From contig JAQBNI010000114.1 in assembly GCA_028288625.1 (NCBI GenBank), positions 1 through 57,269 of the forward strand: a stretch of DNA of 57,269 nucleotides. The letters are read 5' to 3'. This document shows positions 8,230-16,811 of the stretch, piece by piece (within the stretch, counting starts at the first letter, position 1; each line of letters starts with the position of its first letter). The notes below the pieces were generated by a model that was not told where the DNA came from, did not search any database, and saw only the letters and a program-made list of their open reading frames with translations. Origin of the DNA: Bacteroidota bacterium. GTDB lineage: Bacteria > Bacteroidota > Bacteroidia > Chitinophagales > JADIYW01. The position numbers and the translations under genes were made by a program.

Positions 8230-8250
8230 CAGCACCTACCCGCAATGGCT
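8227..8250 (+). other. Left half of an attC-like site
   Basis: TAACAGCACCTACCCGCAATGGCT overlaps the lipoprotein stop and matches the left arm of palindrome 1 (TAACAG, then CGCAATGGCT) in the same position after the gene. No matching right arm with GTTA follows before the terminator, so the site looks truncated and may mark the right edge of the array. Confidence 0.4.
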
Positions 8251-8283
8251 GACGAATTCTAAAATTCAACAACATCATAATAC

Positions 8284-8318
8284 AAAAAAAAAAGCCGCAA
8301 CATTGCGGCTTTTCTTTT
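8284..8318. terminator. Bidirectional intrinsic terminator
   Basis: Stem GCCGCA/TGCGGC (8294-8309) with a short loop, flanked by a 10-A run on the left and T4CT6 on the right. It sits between convergent genes ending at 8229 (+) and 8335 (-) and can serve both. Confidence 0.85.
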
Positions 8319-8334
8319 TTATAATAGTTGAATC

Positions 8335-9252
8335 TTAATTTACAATCGGGATTAATCCTCTTATACCCATATCTACAACAGAATCTAAAACAGTAACATT
8401 ATCTGCACCATCAACCGGTTCATATAAGCCATCACCGTTCTTATCCTTCCATTCAAAACTTTTGTTGGTAGAAAGTGAAACCGTTATCACGATGTCGTGT
8501 GTTTCCGTTCCTGTGATCGTTAATGATACCGGGAACCTGCCCGTAACCACGCATGAACCTGCCGGAATCGGCGAAGTTAAAGCGATTGGATTAGGCACGG
8601 TCGTAGCGCCTGCAGGCGCCTGCCATACAAAGGGAGGAGGAGGAGATACAGGAATTCCTGAAGTAACTTCCGCACCACCAAAGCCTTGTGCCCTGTTTCC
8701 ATTGACGGCAACAGATTGGTTTTTTACCGTAAAGCTTTGTATGTAGGTATTAAACCCGATAAACGCAGCCACCGTTCCTCCCGGATAAAACGTTCCGTAA
8801 GTTGGATGTACATATTTCATCTTAATATCGAAATTCTGGTAAGCAAGCGAAACGCGTAACCACTTGTATGTGCCAGGCGTAACCTCGCTGATCGGAACAG
8901 AGAAAAATTCCTGTCCGTCACCTGCATTTATAGATTTTGAAAAATCAATTGCATTTGAACCTCCGGCAGTAGTTTCAGGAGCTTTATATAAAATATTTCC
9001 TCCGCCTAAAAACGTTAAGCTATCCGGCGCCAGCTCTATATAGTGCGCAGACATCGCGTTGAATTTCGGCGATTGTCCTGCATGTCCCGCCGGCATCGTG
9101 GCAGGATTTCCGAAATTATTCAACCTTACCTGTGTAGAGTCAAATTTAAATTTGAAGATCAGTTTTGGTCCGCTGGGCGTAACCGGTGTATTTGTTTTGC
9201 ACGAGATCATCAACGTGGAAAACGCTAAAAATAAGAATGATAATTTTTTCAT
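8335..9252 (-). CDS. Secreted lipoprotein of unknown function
   Basis: 305 aa with signal peptide II: lipobox region LMISC, Cys18, followed by Thr/Pro residues. The mature part is rich in beta-type segments, with FKFKFDSTQVRLNNFG near the N-terminus and a C-terminal half containing an ETHDIVITVSLSTNKSFEWKD strand block followed by DKNGDGLYEPVDGADN, a Ca-binding-like DxNxDG segment. No recognised family; probably a surface or periplasmic lipoprotein. Shares the terminator at 8284-8318. Confidence 0.65.
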   Translation of the reverse strand: MKKLSFLFLAFSTLMISCKTNTPVTPSGPKLIFKFKFDSTQVRLNNFGNPATMPAGHAGQSPKFNAMSAHYIELAPDSLTFLGGGNILYKAPETTAGGSNAIDFSKSINAGDGQEFFSVPISEVTPGTYKWLRVSLAYQNFDIKMKYVHPTYGTFYPGGTVAAFIGFNTYIQSFTVKNQSVAVNGNRAQGFGGAEVTSGIPVSPPPPFVWQAPAGATTVPNPIALTSPIPAGSCVVTGRFPVSLTITGTETHDIVITVSLSTNKSFEWKDKNGDGLYEPVDGADNVTVLDSVVDMGIRGLIPIVN

Positions 9253-9305
9253 GAAATTCTGTTAGCAGTGTTAAAAATCGAAGTGTAAAGATACGTCTTT
9301 TAAAC

Positions 9306-10091
9306 CTATATCCTAAACAAATCGCGGGCGTTTTGTGTCGTTATTGCCGCTATTTCGTCCAGGCTTTTTTGATACACTGTACATAACGTTTCGGCAACAA
9401 TTTTAGTATAAGCGCTTTCATTCCGCTTGCCGCGATAAGGCACCGGCGGCAAATAAGGCGAATCGGTTTCTAATACGATCTTCTGTATGGAAACATTCTT
9501 TAATGCGTTGCGTAAATGCGTGTTTTTATAGGTAACCACACCCCCGATCCCCAGGTAAAATCCGAGATCGAGAATTTCTTTTGCTTCTTCCTCTGTTCCT
9601 GTAAAACAATGAAAAACTCCGCTCGGATTTTTACCGCGAGCTTTTAAAATCTGAATTAATTCTGCTGTCGACTCGCGGGAATGTATAGCAACAGGCATAT
9701 CCTTTTCCATTGCCCAATCGCACTGCATTTCAAATGCTTCTTTTTGTATTTCAAAAGTAGTTTTATCCCAATGCAAGTCTATTCCAATTTCTCCTAGGGC
9801 AACGTAGGGATAATAACCCCCGATCCCTGAAGGGGAGAATAGATTTGTTCTTATTATCTCTAATTCACTTTTATAGGTTTCCGGCTTTACATAGCAAGGA
9901 TGCAAGCCCATCATTGGAAAAACATTTTCAGGAAATTGTTTTACTAAACTCAACATACCAACAATACTGTTCGAGTCCACATTCGGAATGATCATTTTTG
10001 TAACTCCTGCATTTATTGCACGTTCAATCATTTCTGTCCGGTCTGCATCAAAAGCTTCTTCATAAAGATGTGTATGTGTATCAATGATCAT
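9306..10091 (-). CDS. tatD: TatD family metal-dependent hydrolase
   Basis: 261 aa, TIM-barrel amidohydrolase family with 3'-5' DNase activity in known members. Metal ligands are visible: DTHTH (His6, His8), GEIGID (Glu101), AIHSRES, FHCFTG and ETDSPYLPP. Length is usual. One oddity: residues ~84-95 (NLFSPSGIGGYYPY) are an insert before VALGEIGID that I do not expect in the family, and the DNA beneath it (about 9808-9845) looks like the palindromic CTCCCCTTCAGGG...GGGGG intergenic repeat. The frame is kept. Followed 24 bp later on the same strand order by the polysaccharide deacetylase gene, which shows the same phenomenon. Confidence 0.92.
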   Translation of the reverse strand: MIIDTHTHLYEEAFDADRTEMIERAINAGVTKMIIPNVDSNSIVGMLSLVKQFPENVFPMMGLHPCYVKPETYKSELEIIRTNLFSPSGIGGYYPYVALGEIGIDLHWDKTTFEIQKEAFEMQCDWAMEKDMPVAIHSRESTAELIQILKARGKNPSGVFHCFTGTEEEAKEILDLGFYLGIGGVVTYKNTHLRNALKNVSIQKIVLETDSPYLPPVPYRGKRNESAYTKIVAETLCTVYQKSLDEIAAITTQNARDLFRI

Positions 10092-10115
10092 GTTGCAAAG
10101 TTATTCAACAAAAAA

Positions 10116-10769
10116 TTACGGCAATACAGAAAATAAAAAATTTCCGGATAAATATTCCAGCCATTTCGGTAGACAATATTCCAAATGCTCCCGGGCTTTT
10201 TCATTATCATGCAAACAAACAATATCTCCGCTTTTAATATTTTTTATAAGTTTGGAATAACATTTTTCGGAAGATATTTTTTGGTCAAAATCCCCGGGCA
10301 TAAGGGAGAAATTATAAATTTTAAATTTTGAATGTTGAATGACATTATCACCCGTGGACCGTGGACCGTCGTCCGTGGACAACATTTTCAACTGGCTTCT
10401 TTTTATCTTTCCATAAGGCGGACGAAATAAATTTGAATTAATATATTGACTAGCTCTTTTTACATCTTCCAAATAAATTTCATTTTTGGTTCTCCATCCA
10501 TTTAAATGCGCATATCCATGACTACCGATCCTATGACCTTCTCCTAAGATCTGCTTCATTATTTGAGGATATTTTTCCACATTTTCACCCAAACAAAAAA
10601 ACGTCGCCTTCGCATTATATTTCTTCAATTGATCCAATATCCATAAAGTGATTTCCGGGTGAGGACCATCATCAAAAGTGAGATAAATTTTGTTCTCCTT
10701 TGCAGGCATATCCCAGACAATGCCCGGATAAAGCCATTGAATAATTTTGGGAGTCCTGACGAAATACAT
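10116..10769 (-). CDS. Polysaccharide deacetylase (NodB homology domain)
   Basis: 217 aa carbohydrate esterase 4. Motif 1 TFDDGP (Asp33, Asp34), metal motif SHGYAH (His84, His88), motif 3 RPPYGK (116-121), then SLMPGDFDQ and a C-terminal DIVCLHDNE. It likely removes N-acetyl groups from a cell-wall or surface glycan. Residues ~131-147 (STDDGPRSTGDNVIQHS) do not belong to the fold and are encoded by a GTCCACGG-type plus ATTCAACATTC-type repeat normally found between genes. The insert is in frame and falls in a loop after motif 3, so activity may be retained. No signal peptide; a hydrophobic N-terminus is weak. Confidence 0.88.
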   Translation of the reverse strand: MYFVRTPKIIQWLYPGIVWDMPAKENKIYLTFDDGPHPEITLWILDQLKKYNAKATFFCLGENVEKYPQIMKQILGEGHRIGSHGYAHLNGWRTKNEIYLEDVKRASQYINSNLFRPPYGKIKRSQLKMLSTDDGPRSTGDNVIQHSKFKIYNFSLMPGDFDQKISSEKCYSKLIKNIKSGDIVCLHDNEKAREHLEYCLPKWLEYLSGNFLFSVLP

Positions 10770-10844
10770 CGTGTTAAAGTTATTAGTTATTGGTTAGAAG
10801 TTATTAGGATACGTAAAATATCATTTTATATTAAAACTGCCTTG

Positions 10845-10875
10845 TTTATAAATAGGCTTTAACTTGTTACCTTTG
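10845..10875 (+). promoter_or_regulatory. Promoter of gltX, possibly leaderless
   Basis: TACCTTTG (10868-10875) fits TAnnTTTG, and a weak -33 element TTTA (10845-10848) lies 19 bp upstream. The ATG at 10880 begins only 5 bases after the -7 element, so transcription would begin at or next to the start codon. No Shine-Dalgarno sequence is seen. Confidence 0.5.
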
Positions 10876-10879
10876 TCAA

Positions 10880-12388
10880 ATGTCTGAAAAAGTACGTGTT
10901 CGTTTCGCGCCCAGCCCCACGGGACCGCTGCATATTGGCGGTGTACGCACGGCTTTGTATAACTATTTATTTGCGAAAAAGTATAACGGCGATTTTATTT
11001 TGCGCGTGGAAGATACCGATCAGAACCGCATGGTGGAAGGTGCAGAGCAATACATTGTTGATTGTCTTAAATGGCTTGGCATTGAACCGAACGAAGGCGT
11101 AAGCTTTGGGGACGGATCTTATACACCATATCGTCAAAGCGAAAGAAAAAACAGTTACCGTCAATACGCAGAAAAACTGGTAGAAGCAGGTCATGCATAT
11201 TATGCATTTGATTCGGAAGCGGAACTGGAACAAAGTAAAGCTGCAAATCCGAATGCAAAATATGATGCGGAAACACGCGAGCATTTTAAAAATTCACTCA
11301 CACTCAACAAGGATGAAGTAACCGATCTTTTGAAAAGCGATGCGCATTATGTTATCCGCATTAAATTACGTGCAAACGAAGATGTAAAATTTTATGACGA
11401 GATACGCGGATGGGTAACGGTGAATACTTCGCAAATGGATGACAAGGTTTTATTGAAAAGCGATGGCATGCCAACGTATCATTTAGCGAATGTCTGCGAT
11501 GATTATGTGATGAAGATCACGCATGTCATACGCGGGGAAGAATGGCTGCCGAGTGCACCGCTTCACGTATTGCTCTACCGTTATTCAGGATGGGAAAATG
11601 AAATGCCGAAATTCGCTCATCTTCCTTTGTTATTAAAACCGGAAGGTAATGGAAAGCTAAGCAAGCGCGATGGCGATCGTCTCGGATTCCCGGTTTTCCT
11701 GCTCGAGTGGACCGATCCGAAAACAAACGAAGTCAGCAGCGGCTACAAAGAAAAAGGATATTTACCGGAAGCGGTTTTAAACATGCTCGCATTCTTAGGA
11801 TGGAATCCGGGGGGAACACAGGAAATATTTTCTAAGGAAGAACTGGTGGATCTTTTCACTATCGAACATATTCATAAAGCCGGCGCGAAATTTGATTTCG
11901 AAAAAGCAAAATGGTTTAATGCAGAGTATATAAAAAGACTGGATGATAAAGTTCTCGCTTCATTGGTGAAAGAAGATGTTGAAGAAAAATTCGGAACAGT
12001 TGATACACAATATTTATGCAGGGCTTGCCGGCTTGTTAAAGAGCGATTAATTTTCTTAAACGATATCACTTCTGCTTACGGCTATTTATTTAAGACACCC
12101 GCAGAATATGAGGAAGCCATTCTCTTCAAAGTAAAAAATATTAAGGAGATATTGATCCTTGATGATTTTATTCAACTCATAGGAACATTTTATGAAAAGG
12201 ATGAAGAAATAGAAAATAAAATAAAAGAGTTTGCAACCACCAATGCGATCAAGGCAGGCGACCTCATGAAATTTATTCGTGTGAGTTTAGTCGGTGAATT
12301 TTCAGGTCCTGCCATACCTGATCTTATTTTGTTACTCGGAAAGGAAGAAGCTGCGAAACGCATTCGCAATTGTTATGACCAGATCTAA
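10880..12388 (+). CDS. gltX: Glutamate--tRNA ligase
   Basis: 502 aa class I aminoacyl-tRNA synthetase charging tRNA-Glu. N-terminal Rossmann domain with RFAPSPTGPLHIGG (HIGH motif) and RVEDTD, the second signature KLSKRDGD (KMSKS), and the all-helical anticodon-binding C-terminal half. Length and motif order are typical. A GlnRS gene follows after 14 bp, so Glu and Gln tRNAs are charged separately, and this enzyme is expected to be tRNA-Glu specific. Likely two-gene operon from the promoter at 10845. Confidence 0.97.
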   Translation: MSEKVRVRFAPSPTGPLHIGGVRTALYNYLFAKKYNGDFILRVEDTDQNRMVEGAEQYIVDCLKWLGIEPNEGVSFGDGSYTPYRQSERKNSYRQYAEKLVEAGHAYYAFDSEAELEQSKAANPNAKYDAETREHFKNSLTLNKDEVTDLLKSDAHYVIRIKLRANEDVKFYDEIRGWVTVNTSQMDDKVLLKSDGMPTYHLANVCDDYVMKITHVIRGEEWLPSAPLHVLLYRYSGWENEMPKFAHLPLLLKPEGNGKLSKRDGDRLGFPVFLLEWTDPKTNEVSSGYKEKGYLPEAVLNMLAFLGWNPGGTQEIFSKEELVDLFTIEHIHKAGAKFDFEKAKWFNAEYIKRLDDKVLASLVKEDVEEKFGTVDTQYLCRACRLVKERLIFLNDITSAYGYLFKTPAEYEEAILFKVKNIKEILILDDFIQLIGTFYEKDEEIENKIKEFATTNAIKAGDLMKFIRVSLVGEFSGPAIPDLILLLGKEEAAKRIRNCYDQI

Positions 12389-12402
12389 AAATTAAAATAA
12401 AA

Positions 12403-14091
12403 ATGGAAGAAAGAAAAGAAGAAGGAAGGTCGCTAAATTTTATTGAGGAAATTATTGACAACGATCTTAAAGCCGGGAAATATACTTCCATATTAACCCG
12501 TTTTCCACCGGAACCCAATGGTTATTTGCATATGGGTCATGCTTCTTCTATTTGTTTAAATTTTGGAGTAGCGCAAAAATTCGGTGGAAAAACAAATCTT
12601 CGTTTTGACGATACAAATCCTGAAACAGAAGATACGGAATATGTTGAAAGCATCAAGGAAGATATCAGGTGGCTGGGTTTCACCTGGGCGAATGAATTTT
12701 ATGCAAGCGATTATTTTGATAAGCTGTATGAATTCGCGGTTCAGTTAATAAAACAAGGTGATGCCTACGTAGATGACCTTACGGCAGATGAAATTGCAGA
12801 ACAAAAAGGCACACCAACGGAAGCGGGAAAAAACAGTTCGTTCCGTGATCGCACAGTGGAAGAAAATCTTGATCTGTTCGCACGAATGAAGAACGGAGAA
12901 TTTGAAGAAGGCAAAAAAACTTTGCGCGCAAAGATCGATATGGCATCACCAAATATGCTGCTGCGTGACCCACTCCTCTACCGCATAAAATTTGTACATC
13001 ATCACCGCACCGGCGATATATGGTGCATTTACCCGATGTATGATTTTGCGCACGGACAAAGCGATTCGATTGAACACATTACACATTCTATTTGTACGCT
13101 TGAGTTTGTGCCGCACCGCGCTTTATACGATTGGTGTATTGAAAAGCTCGGCATTTACCCTTCACATCAATATGAGTTTGCACGACTGAATGTAAATTAT
13201 ACAGTGATGAGCAAGCGAAAATTGTTGCAGCTTGTGAATGAAAAACATGTTACAGGATGGGATGATCCGCGCATGCCTACAATCTCCGGAATGCGTCGAC
13301 GCGGTTTTACTGCAAGCGCGATACGCGAGTTTTGCGACAGGGCGGGAATTGCAAGACGTGAAAAGATAAATGATATTTCGCTGCTGGAGTTTTGTGTGCG
13401 TGAGGAATTAAATAAAATTTCTTTGAGAAGGATGGTGGTGTTTGATCCGTTGAAAGTAGTGATCACAAATTTTAAGGAAGATATTTTTGTTGATATAGAA
13501 AATAATCCGGAAGATGAAAATGCAGGAATGAGATCTGTTCCTTTCAGCAAAGAAATTTATATAGAGCGTGAAGATTTCCTGGAAACCCCGCAAAAAAAAG
13601 CTTTTCGTTTAGCATACGGACAAAGCGTCCGGTTGAAAGGCGCTTATATTATTACCTGCAACGAAGTAGTAAAAGATATTGAAGGAAATGTAATTGAAGT
13701 TCACTGCACCTATCATCCGGATAGCAAGAGCGGACAGGATACTTCCGGAATTAAAGTACATGGCACATTGCATTGGGTAAGTATTCTTCACGCAAAGCAA
13801 GTGGAGATCCGCGAATACGACCGCTTGTTTAAAGTGGAAAATCCAAATAACGAAGAAGGCGATTTCAAAGAATACATTAATGACGACAGTTTACATGTTA
13901 TTCCGAATGCATATGCTGAACCTGCATTGGCGGATGATAAAGCGGGAGAACATTTCCAGTTCCTGCGTAAGGGTTATTTCTTTATGGATAAAGATTCCGG
14001 CGGCGATCAGCTTATCTTTAATAAGACTGTTGGATTGAAAGAAGGCTTTGTGAAAAAGGATGGTGGTTTGGTAACGGAGAAGGTTAAATAA
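12403..14091 (+). CDS. glnS: Glutamine--tRNA ligase
   Basis: 562 aa class I synthetase. RFPPEPNGYLHMGHA carries the HIGH motif, FDDTNPETED follows, and VMSKRKL is the KMSKS motif; the C-terminal half is the two-barrel GlnRS anticodon domain (KRGVYI-type region QSVRLKGAYIITC and ILHAKQVEIREYD). Presence of GlnRS means the amidotransferase route is not needed for Gln-tRNA. 14 bp after gltX. A 29-bp GTCCAC-type intergenic repeat begins immediately after its stop codon. Confidence 0.97.
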   Translation: MEERKEEGRSLNFIEEIIDNDLKAGKYTSILTRFPPEPNGYLHMGHASSICLNFGVAQKFGGKTNLRFDDTNPETEDTEYVESIKEDIRWLGFTWANEFYASDYFDKLYEFAVQLIKQGDAYVDDLTADEIAEQKGTPTEAGKNSSFRDRTVEENLDLFARMKNGEFEEGKKTLRAKIDMASPNMLLRDPLLYRIKFVHHHRTGDIWCIYPMYDFAHGQSDSIEHITHSICTLEFVPHRALYDWCIEKLGIYPSHQYEFARLNVNYTVMSKRKLLQLVNEKHVTGWDDPRMPTISGMRRRGFTASAIREFCDRAGIARREKINDISLLEFCVREELNKISLRRMVVFDPLKVVITNFKEDIFVDIENNPEDENAGMRSVPFSKEIYIEREDFLETPQKKAFRLAYGQSVRLKGAYIITCNEVVKDIEGNVIEVHCTYHPDSKSGQDTSGIKVHGTLHWVSILHAKQVEIREYDRLFKVENPNNEEGDFKEYINDDSLHVIPNAYAEPALADDKAGEHFQFLRKGYFFMDKDSGGDQLIFNKTVGLKEGFVKKDGGLVTEKVK

Positions 14092-14120
14092 GTCCACTGA
14101 CGACAGTCGACAGACCACGG
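14092..14120. repeat. GTCCAC-type intergenic repeat
   Basis: Starts right after the glnS stop (GTCCACTGACGACAGTCGAC, then AGACCACGG). It aligns over ~29 bases, with only a few mismatches, to the complement of 10351-10381 inside the polysaccharide deacetylase gene. Related GTCGA/TCGAC blocks occur at 16508-16600. Confidence 0.55.
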
Positions 14121-14148
14121 TTACAGTTTTTATCTTCAACATTTCTCA

Positions 14149-14541
14149 ATGATCAAAAAAGGCACAAAATTATACAGCATTGTACATCTCAAATGTCCGA
14201 AGTGCCAGGAAGCAAATCTTTTTACAGATCCCAATCCTTATCATTTAAAAAAGGTACTTGACATGCCTCCTTATTGCCCGGTTTGCCGGCAGGATTTTAT
14301 CATGGAGCCGGGATTTTATTCCGGAGCTTTATGGATAAGCTATCCATTTGTAGTTTTCATCCTGATACCGCTTGCAGTGATACAAGTGATCTATTTTAAA
14401 TTCCCTCTGCTGCTGGCATTCTTTATATCACTCTTGATCATGCTGGTGCTGCAGCCGTTGATCATGCGCTATAGCCGCGCAATATGGATCAACATCTTCG
14501 TTAAGTATGATTCTGATAAAATGTGGCTGGATGATTTTTGA
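14149..14541 (+). CDS. DUF983 family membrane protein
   Basis: 130 aa. Zinc-ribbon-like N-terminus with CPKC (Cys16, Cys19) and CPVC (Cys43, Cys46), the DUF983 signature MEPGFYSGALWISY, and two membrane helices (~65-85, ~88-110). Function unknown. Its TGA ends at 14541 and the convergent gene's stop starts at 14542, so no intergenic terminator separates them. Confidence 0.85.
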   Translation: MIKKGTKLYSIVHLKCPKCQEANLFTDPNPYHLKKVLDMPPYCPVCRQDFIMEPGFYSGALWISYPFVVFILIPLAVIQVIYFKFPLLLAFFISLLIMLVLQPLIMRYSRAIWINIFVKYDSDKMWLDDF

Positions 14542-15801
14542 CTACCGCTCCACGATCGCGTAAATCGCATTCATGATCTTCTCGAGGTTTGCCGGATAAT
14601 TTACCCAGTTCTTATCTGTTCTCGGTGCATAAAAAGAAACATGAGTTTTATTTTTTCTTTCACCAACGGTTACGGCAACATCCAATGGAACAGCTTGCGG
14701 CGATCTTTTTAAACGCTCGTTACATGCTGCATCATTATCTCCGCAATCATATTCTTTTTCTAAATCGAAAAAATCCATGTCCACAATATATTGCGCAAGT
14801 TTCGTCAATTCATCTTTCGAAATTTTCTTCTCCGTTCTCTGAACACCTTCACTTTTTGTTTTGTATTCGCGCTGTACCACGCCGGTTTGCGAAATAGCAA
14901 TATGTTCGTACAGCTTAGAATCATTGCTGGTTACAGTACCGCCGCCGCTTACATAAATATCTATATAATCCTGAGGGTTGATGATCACCGGCACTTTTAT
15001 CTTCAGCGTTCTCATCACGCTGTCCAGCACTCTTTTATTTGCGGCATGGATGGAATCGGCTTCCTTCGTATACAATGCATATGTTTCCGTAACAGCAGGG
15101 TTACTCTTGTAAACATTAGTATTATTGGGCTTCCTGTTCACCGGGATCTCATCATCGATTTGCTCCTTTGTTTTCGGCATCGGCTCATTTCGCCTGTTAT
15201 AAGAAGCATTATTGTTGATGACAGGATTACCCTCAAATGTAAAATTCCTAGCGTCCTTGGTAGTATCCAATACAAACTTTTTAGCCGGCGGAGAGCTGCT
15301 TTTTTCTTCCGTATATTTCTTTCCCTTAACAATAGGATGCGTAGAAAAATCCTCATCTGAAAATGGTTTTTTATTTTCAACCTTTGGTTTCTCAGTTTCC
15401 TTTTGCTTTGCAATTTCCTTCGACTTGATTTCTGTTTTTTCAGGAGTGGGAGTATTTACAATTTTTTCCTGTACTTTTTCTTTCTCTTTTGTCGTCTTTG
15501 ATTTTACCGTACTTCCCTTAATGATCGGCTGCGTGGACAAATTTTCCAGGTGGCTTGTATCTACCGGCTTATAATTCGGATTAGAAACATTCTGTTTTTT
15601 CGTATCTACAGATTCTATCTTTTGCTTTTCAATAGCATTCATATCCTTCGTTACATTCCCTGTTTTAACCTGCATCTTTTGTGTGCTGTCTGCGCGGTTC
15701 CATAGCTCATCAAATTCCGTCTTTGAAAATTGTGCGAACGAAATATTATTTGCGTAAATACAAACAATGCAAGTGATAATAATTTTAAACCTGTTTTTCA
15801 T
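14542..15801 (-). CDS. Secreted protein with low-complexity linker, function unknown
   Basis: 419 aa. Signal peptide (cut near SFAQ), then ~220 residues of Lys/Glu/Thr/Pro-rich low complexity containing a repeated motif (STQPIIKGS and STHPIVKGK), then a folded C-terminal domain (~255-419) with DYIDIYVSGGGTVTSNDS, a Cys pair DCGDNDAAC and a final TDKNWVNYPANLEKIM. The C-terminal domain resembles periplasmic domains measuring an output residue by residue, but I cannot name it. Sits 12 bp downstream of pcm on the same strand, so probably co-transcribed. Confidence 0.6.
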   Translation of the reverse strand: MKNRFKIIITCIVCIYANNISFAQFSKTEFDELWNRADSTQKMQVKTGNVTKDMNAIEKQKIESVDTKKQNVSNPNYKPVDTSHLENLSTQPIIKGSTVKSKTTKEKEKVQEKIVNTPTPEKTEIKSKEIAKQKETEKPKVENKKPFSDEDFSTHPIVKGKKYTEEKSSSPPAKKFVLDTTKDARNFTFEGNPVINNNASYNRRNEPMPKTKEQIDDEIPVNRKPNNTNVYKSNPAVTETYALYTKEADSIHAANKRVLDSVMRTLKIKVPVIINPQDYIDIYVSGGGTVTSNDSKLYEHIAISQTGVVQREYKTKSEGVQRTEKKISKDELTKLAQYIVDMDFFDLEKEYDCGDNDAACNERLKRSPQAVPLDVAVTVGERKNKTHVSFYAPRTDKNWVNYPANLEKIMNAIYAIVER

Positions 15802-15813
15802 GGAGCTGTTTTT

Positions 15814-16461
15814 TCAATCTTCAATACCTTTTAACATAGGTACAAAGGTAAAATAATCAAACGTTTCTTTCTCATATTCATTGTTATCCAATCGTTTAAT
15901 CCTCAACATTTGTTGCCTCTCGCCTTCACCAAGCGGAATAACGATAAAGCCATTCACCTTCAGCTGCTGTAATAATTTTTTAGGGATCTCCGGCGCAGCG
16001 GCAGTGATAAGGATCTTATCAAAAGGAGCATGTTCAGGTAAGCCTTTAAAGCCATCGCCAAAAAATGTATGGACATTTGTATATCCGAATTTGTCGAGCA
16101 CTTTCTTTGCCTTTTCCGATAACGGCTGATGCCTTTCTATGGTATACACATCGGCGTGAAGTTCAGCCAGTACCGCGGACTGGTAACCGGAACCTGTACC
16201 GATCTCCAGCACTTTATCACCTTTCTTTAATTCCAGTAAAGCAGTCTGGTAGGCTACTGTAAACGGGTTCGATATCGTTTGTCCGCGACCGATCGGGAAG
16301 GGTTTATTTTCATATGCATTGTCTTCAAATGTACTGTCAATAAAAAAATGACGCGGGATCTTTTCTATCGCTTCGAGCACCTTTTTATCCTTAATATTCA
16401 AGTCCTCCAGTTCTTTAACTAAACGCTTGCGTAATCCCTGGTGTCTGAACGTATCCTGCAT
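15814..16461 (-). CDS. pcm: Protein-L-isoaspartate O-methyltransferase
   Basis: 215 aa from the ATG at 16461; an upstream start would add 28 residues that do not resemble the family. SAM-dependent repair enzyme for isoaspartyl residues. Visible motifs: PRHFFI near the N-terminus, IGRGQTISNPFTVAYQ (family signature with catalytic Ser), VLEIGTGSGYQSAVLAEL (SAM motif I), FGDG, and KILITAAAPEIP (motif post II). Length is usual. It leads a probable two-gene unit with the secreted protein gene downstream. Confidence 0.94.
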   Translation of the reverse strand: MQDTFRHQGLRKRLVKELEDLNIKDKKVLEAIEKIPRHFFIDSTFEDNAYENKPFPIGRGQTISNPFTVAYQTALLELKKGDKVLEIGTGSGYQSAVLAELHADVYTIERHQPLSEKAKKVLDKFGYTNVHTFFGDGFKGLPEHAPFDKILITAAAPEIPKKLLQQLKVNGFIVIPLGEGERQQMLRIKRLDNNEYEKETFDYFTFVPMLKGIED

Positions 16462-16811
16462 ACCTGCAAAATTACTTTCTAATTCGAAAATATAAAGGTT
16501 AAAGTATCGACATTGTTTATAAATAGTCGATAGTTTGATGGTCAATTGTCAATGGTTAAAAGCAAGCACTATGGTCTATCGACCATCGACTATGGACATT
16601 TTTTTTCTTACCTCTCCCCTAGCCCCTTTCCTTATTAAGGAGAGGGGAAGAATCCGCAAGCGGATTCGGGGTGTGGTAGAAAAAAATCAATCTTCTTATA
16701 CAGATCGAGGCAACCCGGAAAGAACACACGTGTCTTTAAACTGTTAATATTTTCCGGCGTGTAATATTTTCGGATAAAAGACTACCAATAAACTTAAACA
16801 ACAAAGTAAAA
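16462..16811. other. Intergenic region made mostly of dispersed repeats
   Basis: No gene. It contains GTCGATAG/CTATCGAC blocks (16508-16600), the GC-rich repeat at 16609-16680, then a ~130-bp AT-rich part with a direct duplication TAATATTTTCCGG / TAATATTTTCGG (16747-16771) just before the outer-membrane protein gene, which may hold its promoter or operator. Confidence 0.5.
16609..16680. repeat. Dispersed GC-rich intergenic repeat, copy A
   Basis: Pattern CCTCTCCCCTAGCCCC, then CCTTATTAAGGAGAGGGG, then ATCCGCAAGCGGATT, then GGGGTGTGGT. Two nested palindromes: CTCCTT/AAGGAG type and ATCCGC/GCGGAT. A near-identical copy is at 40814-40885. Confidence 0.75.
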
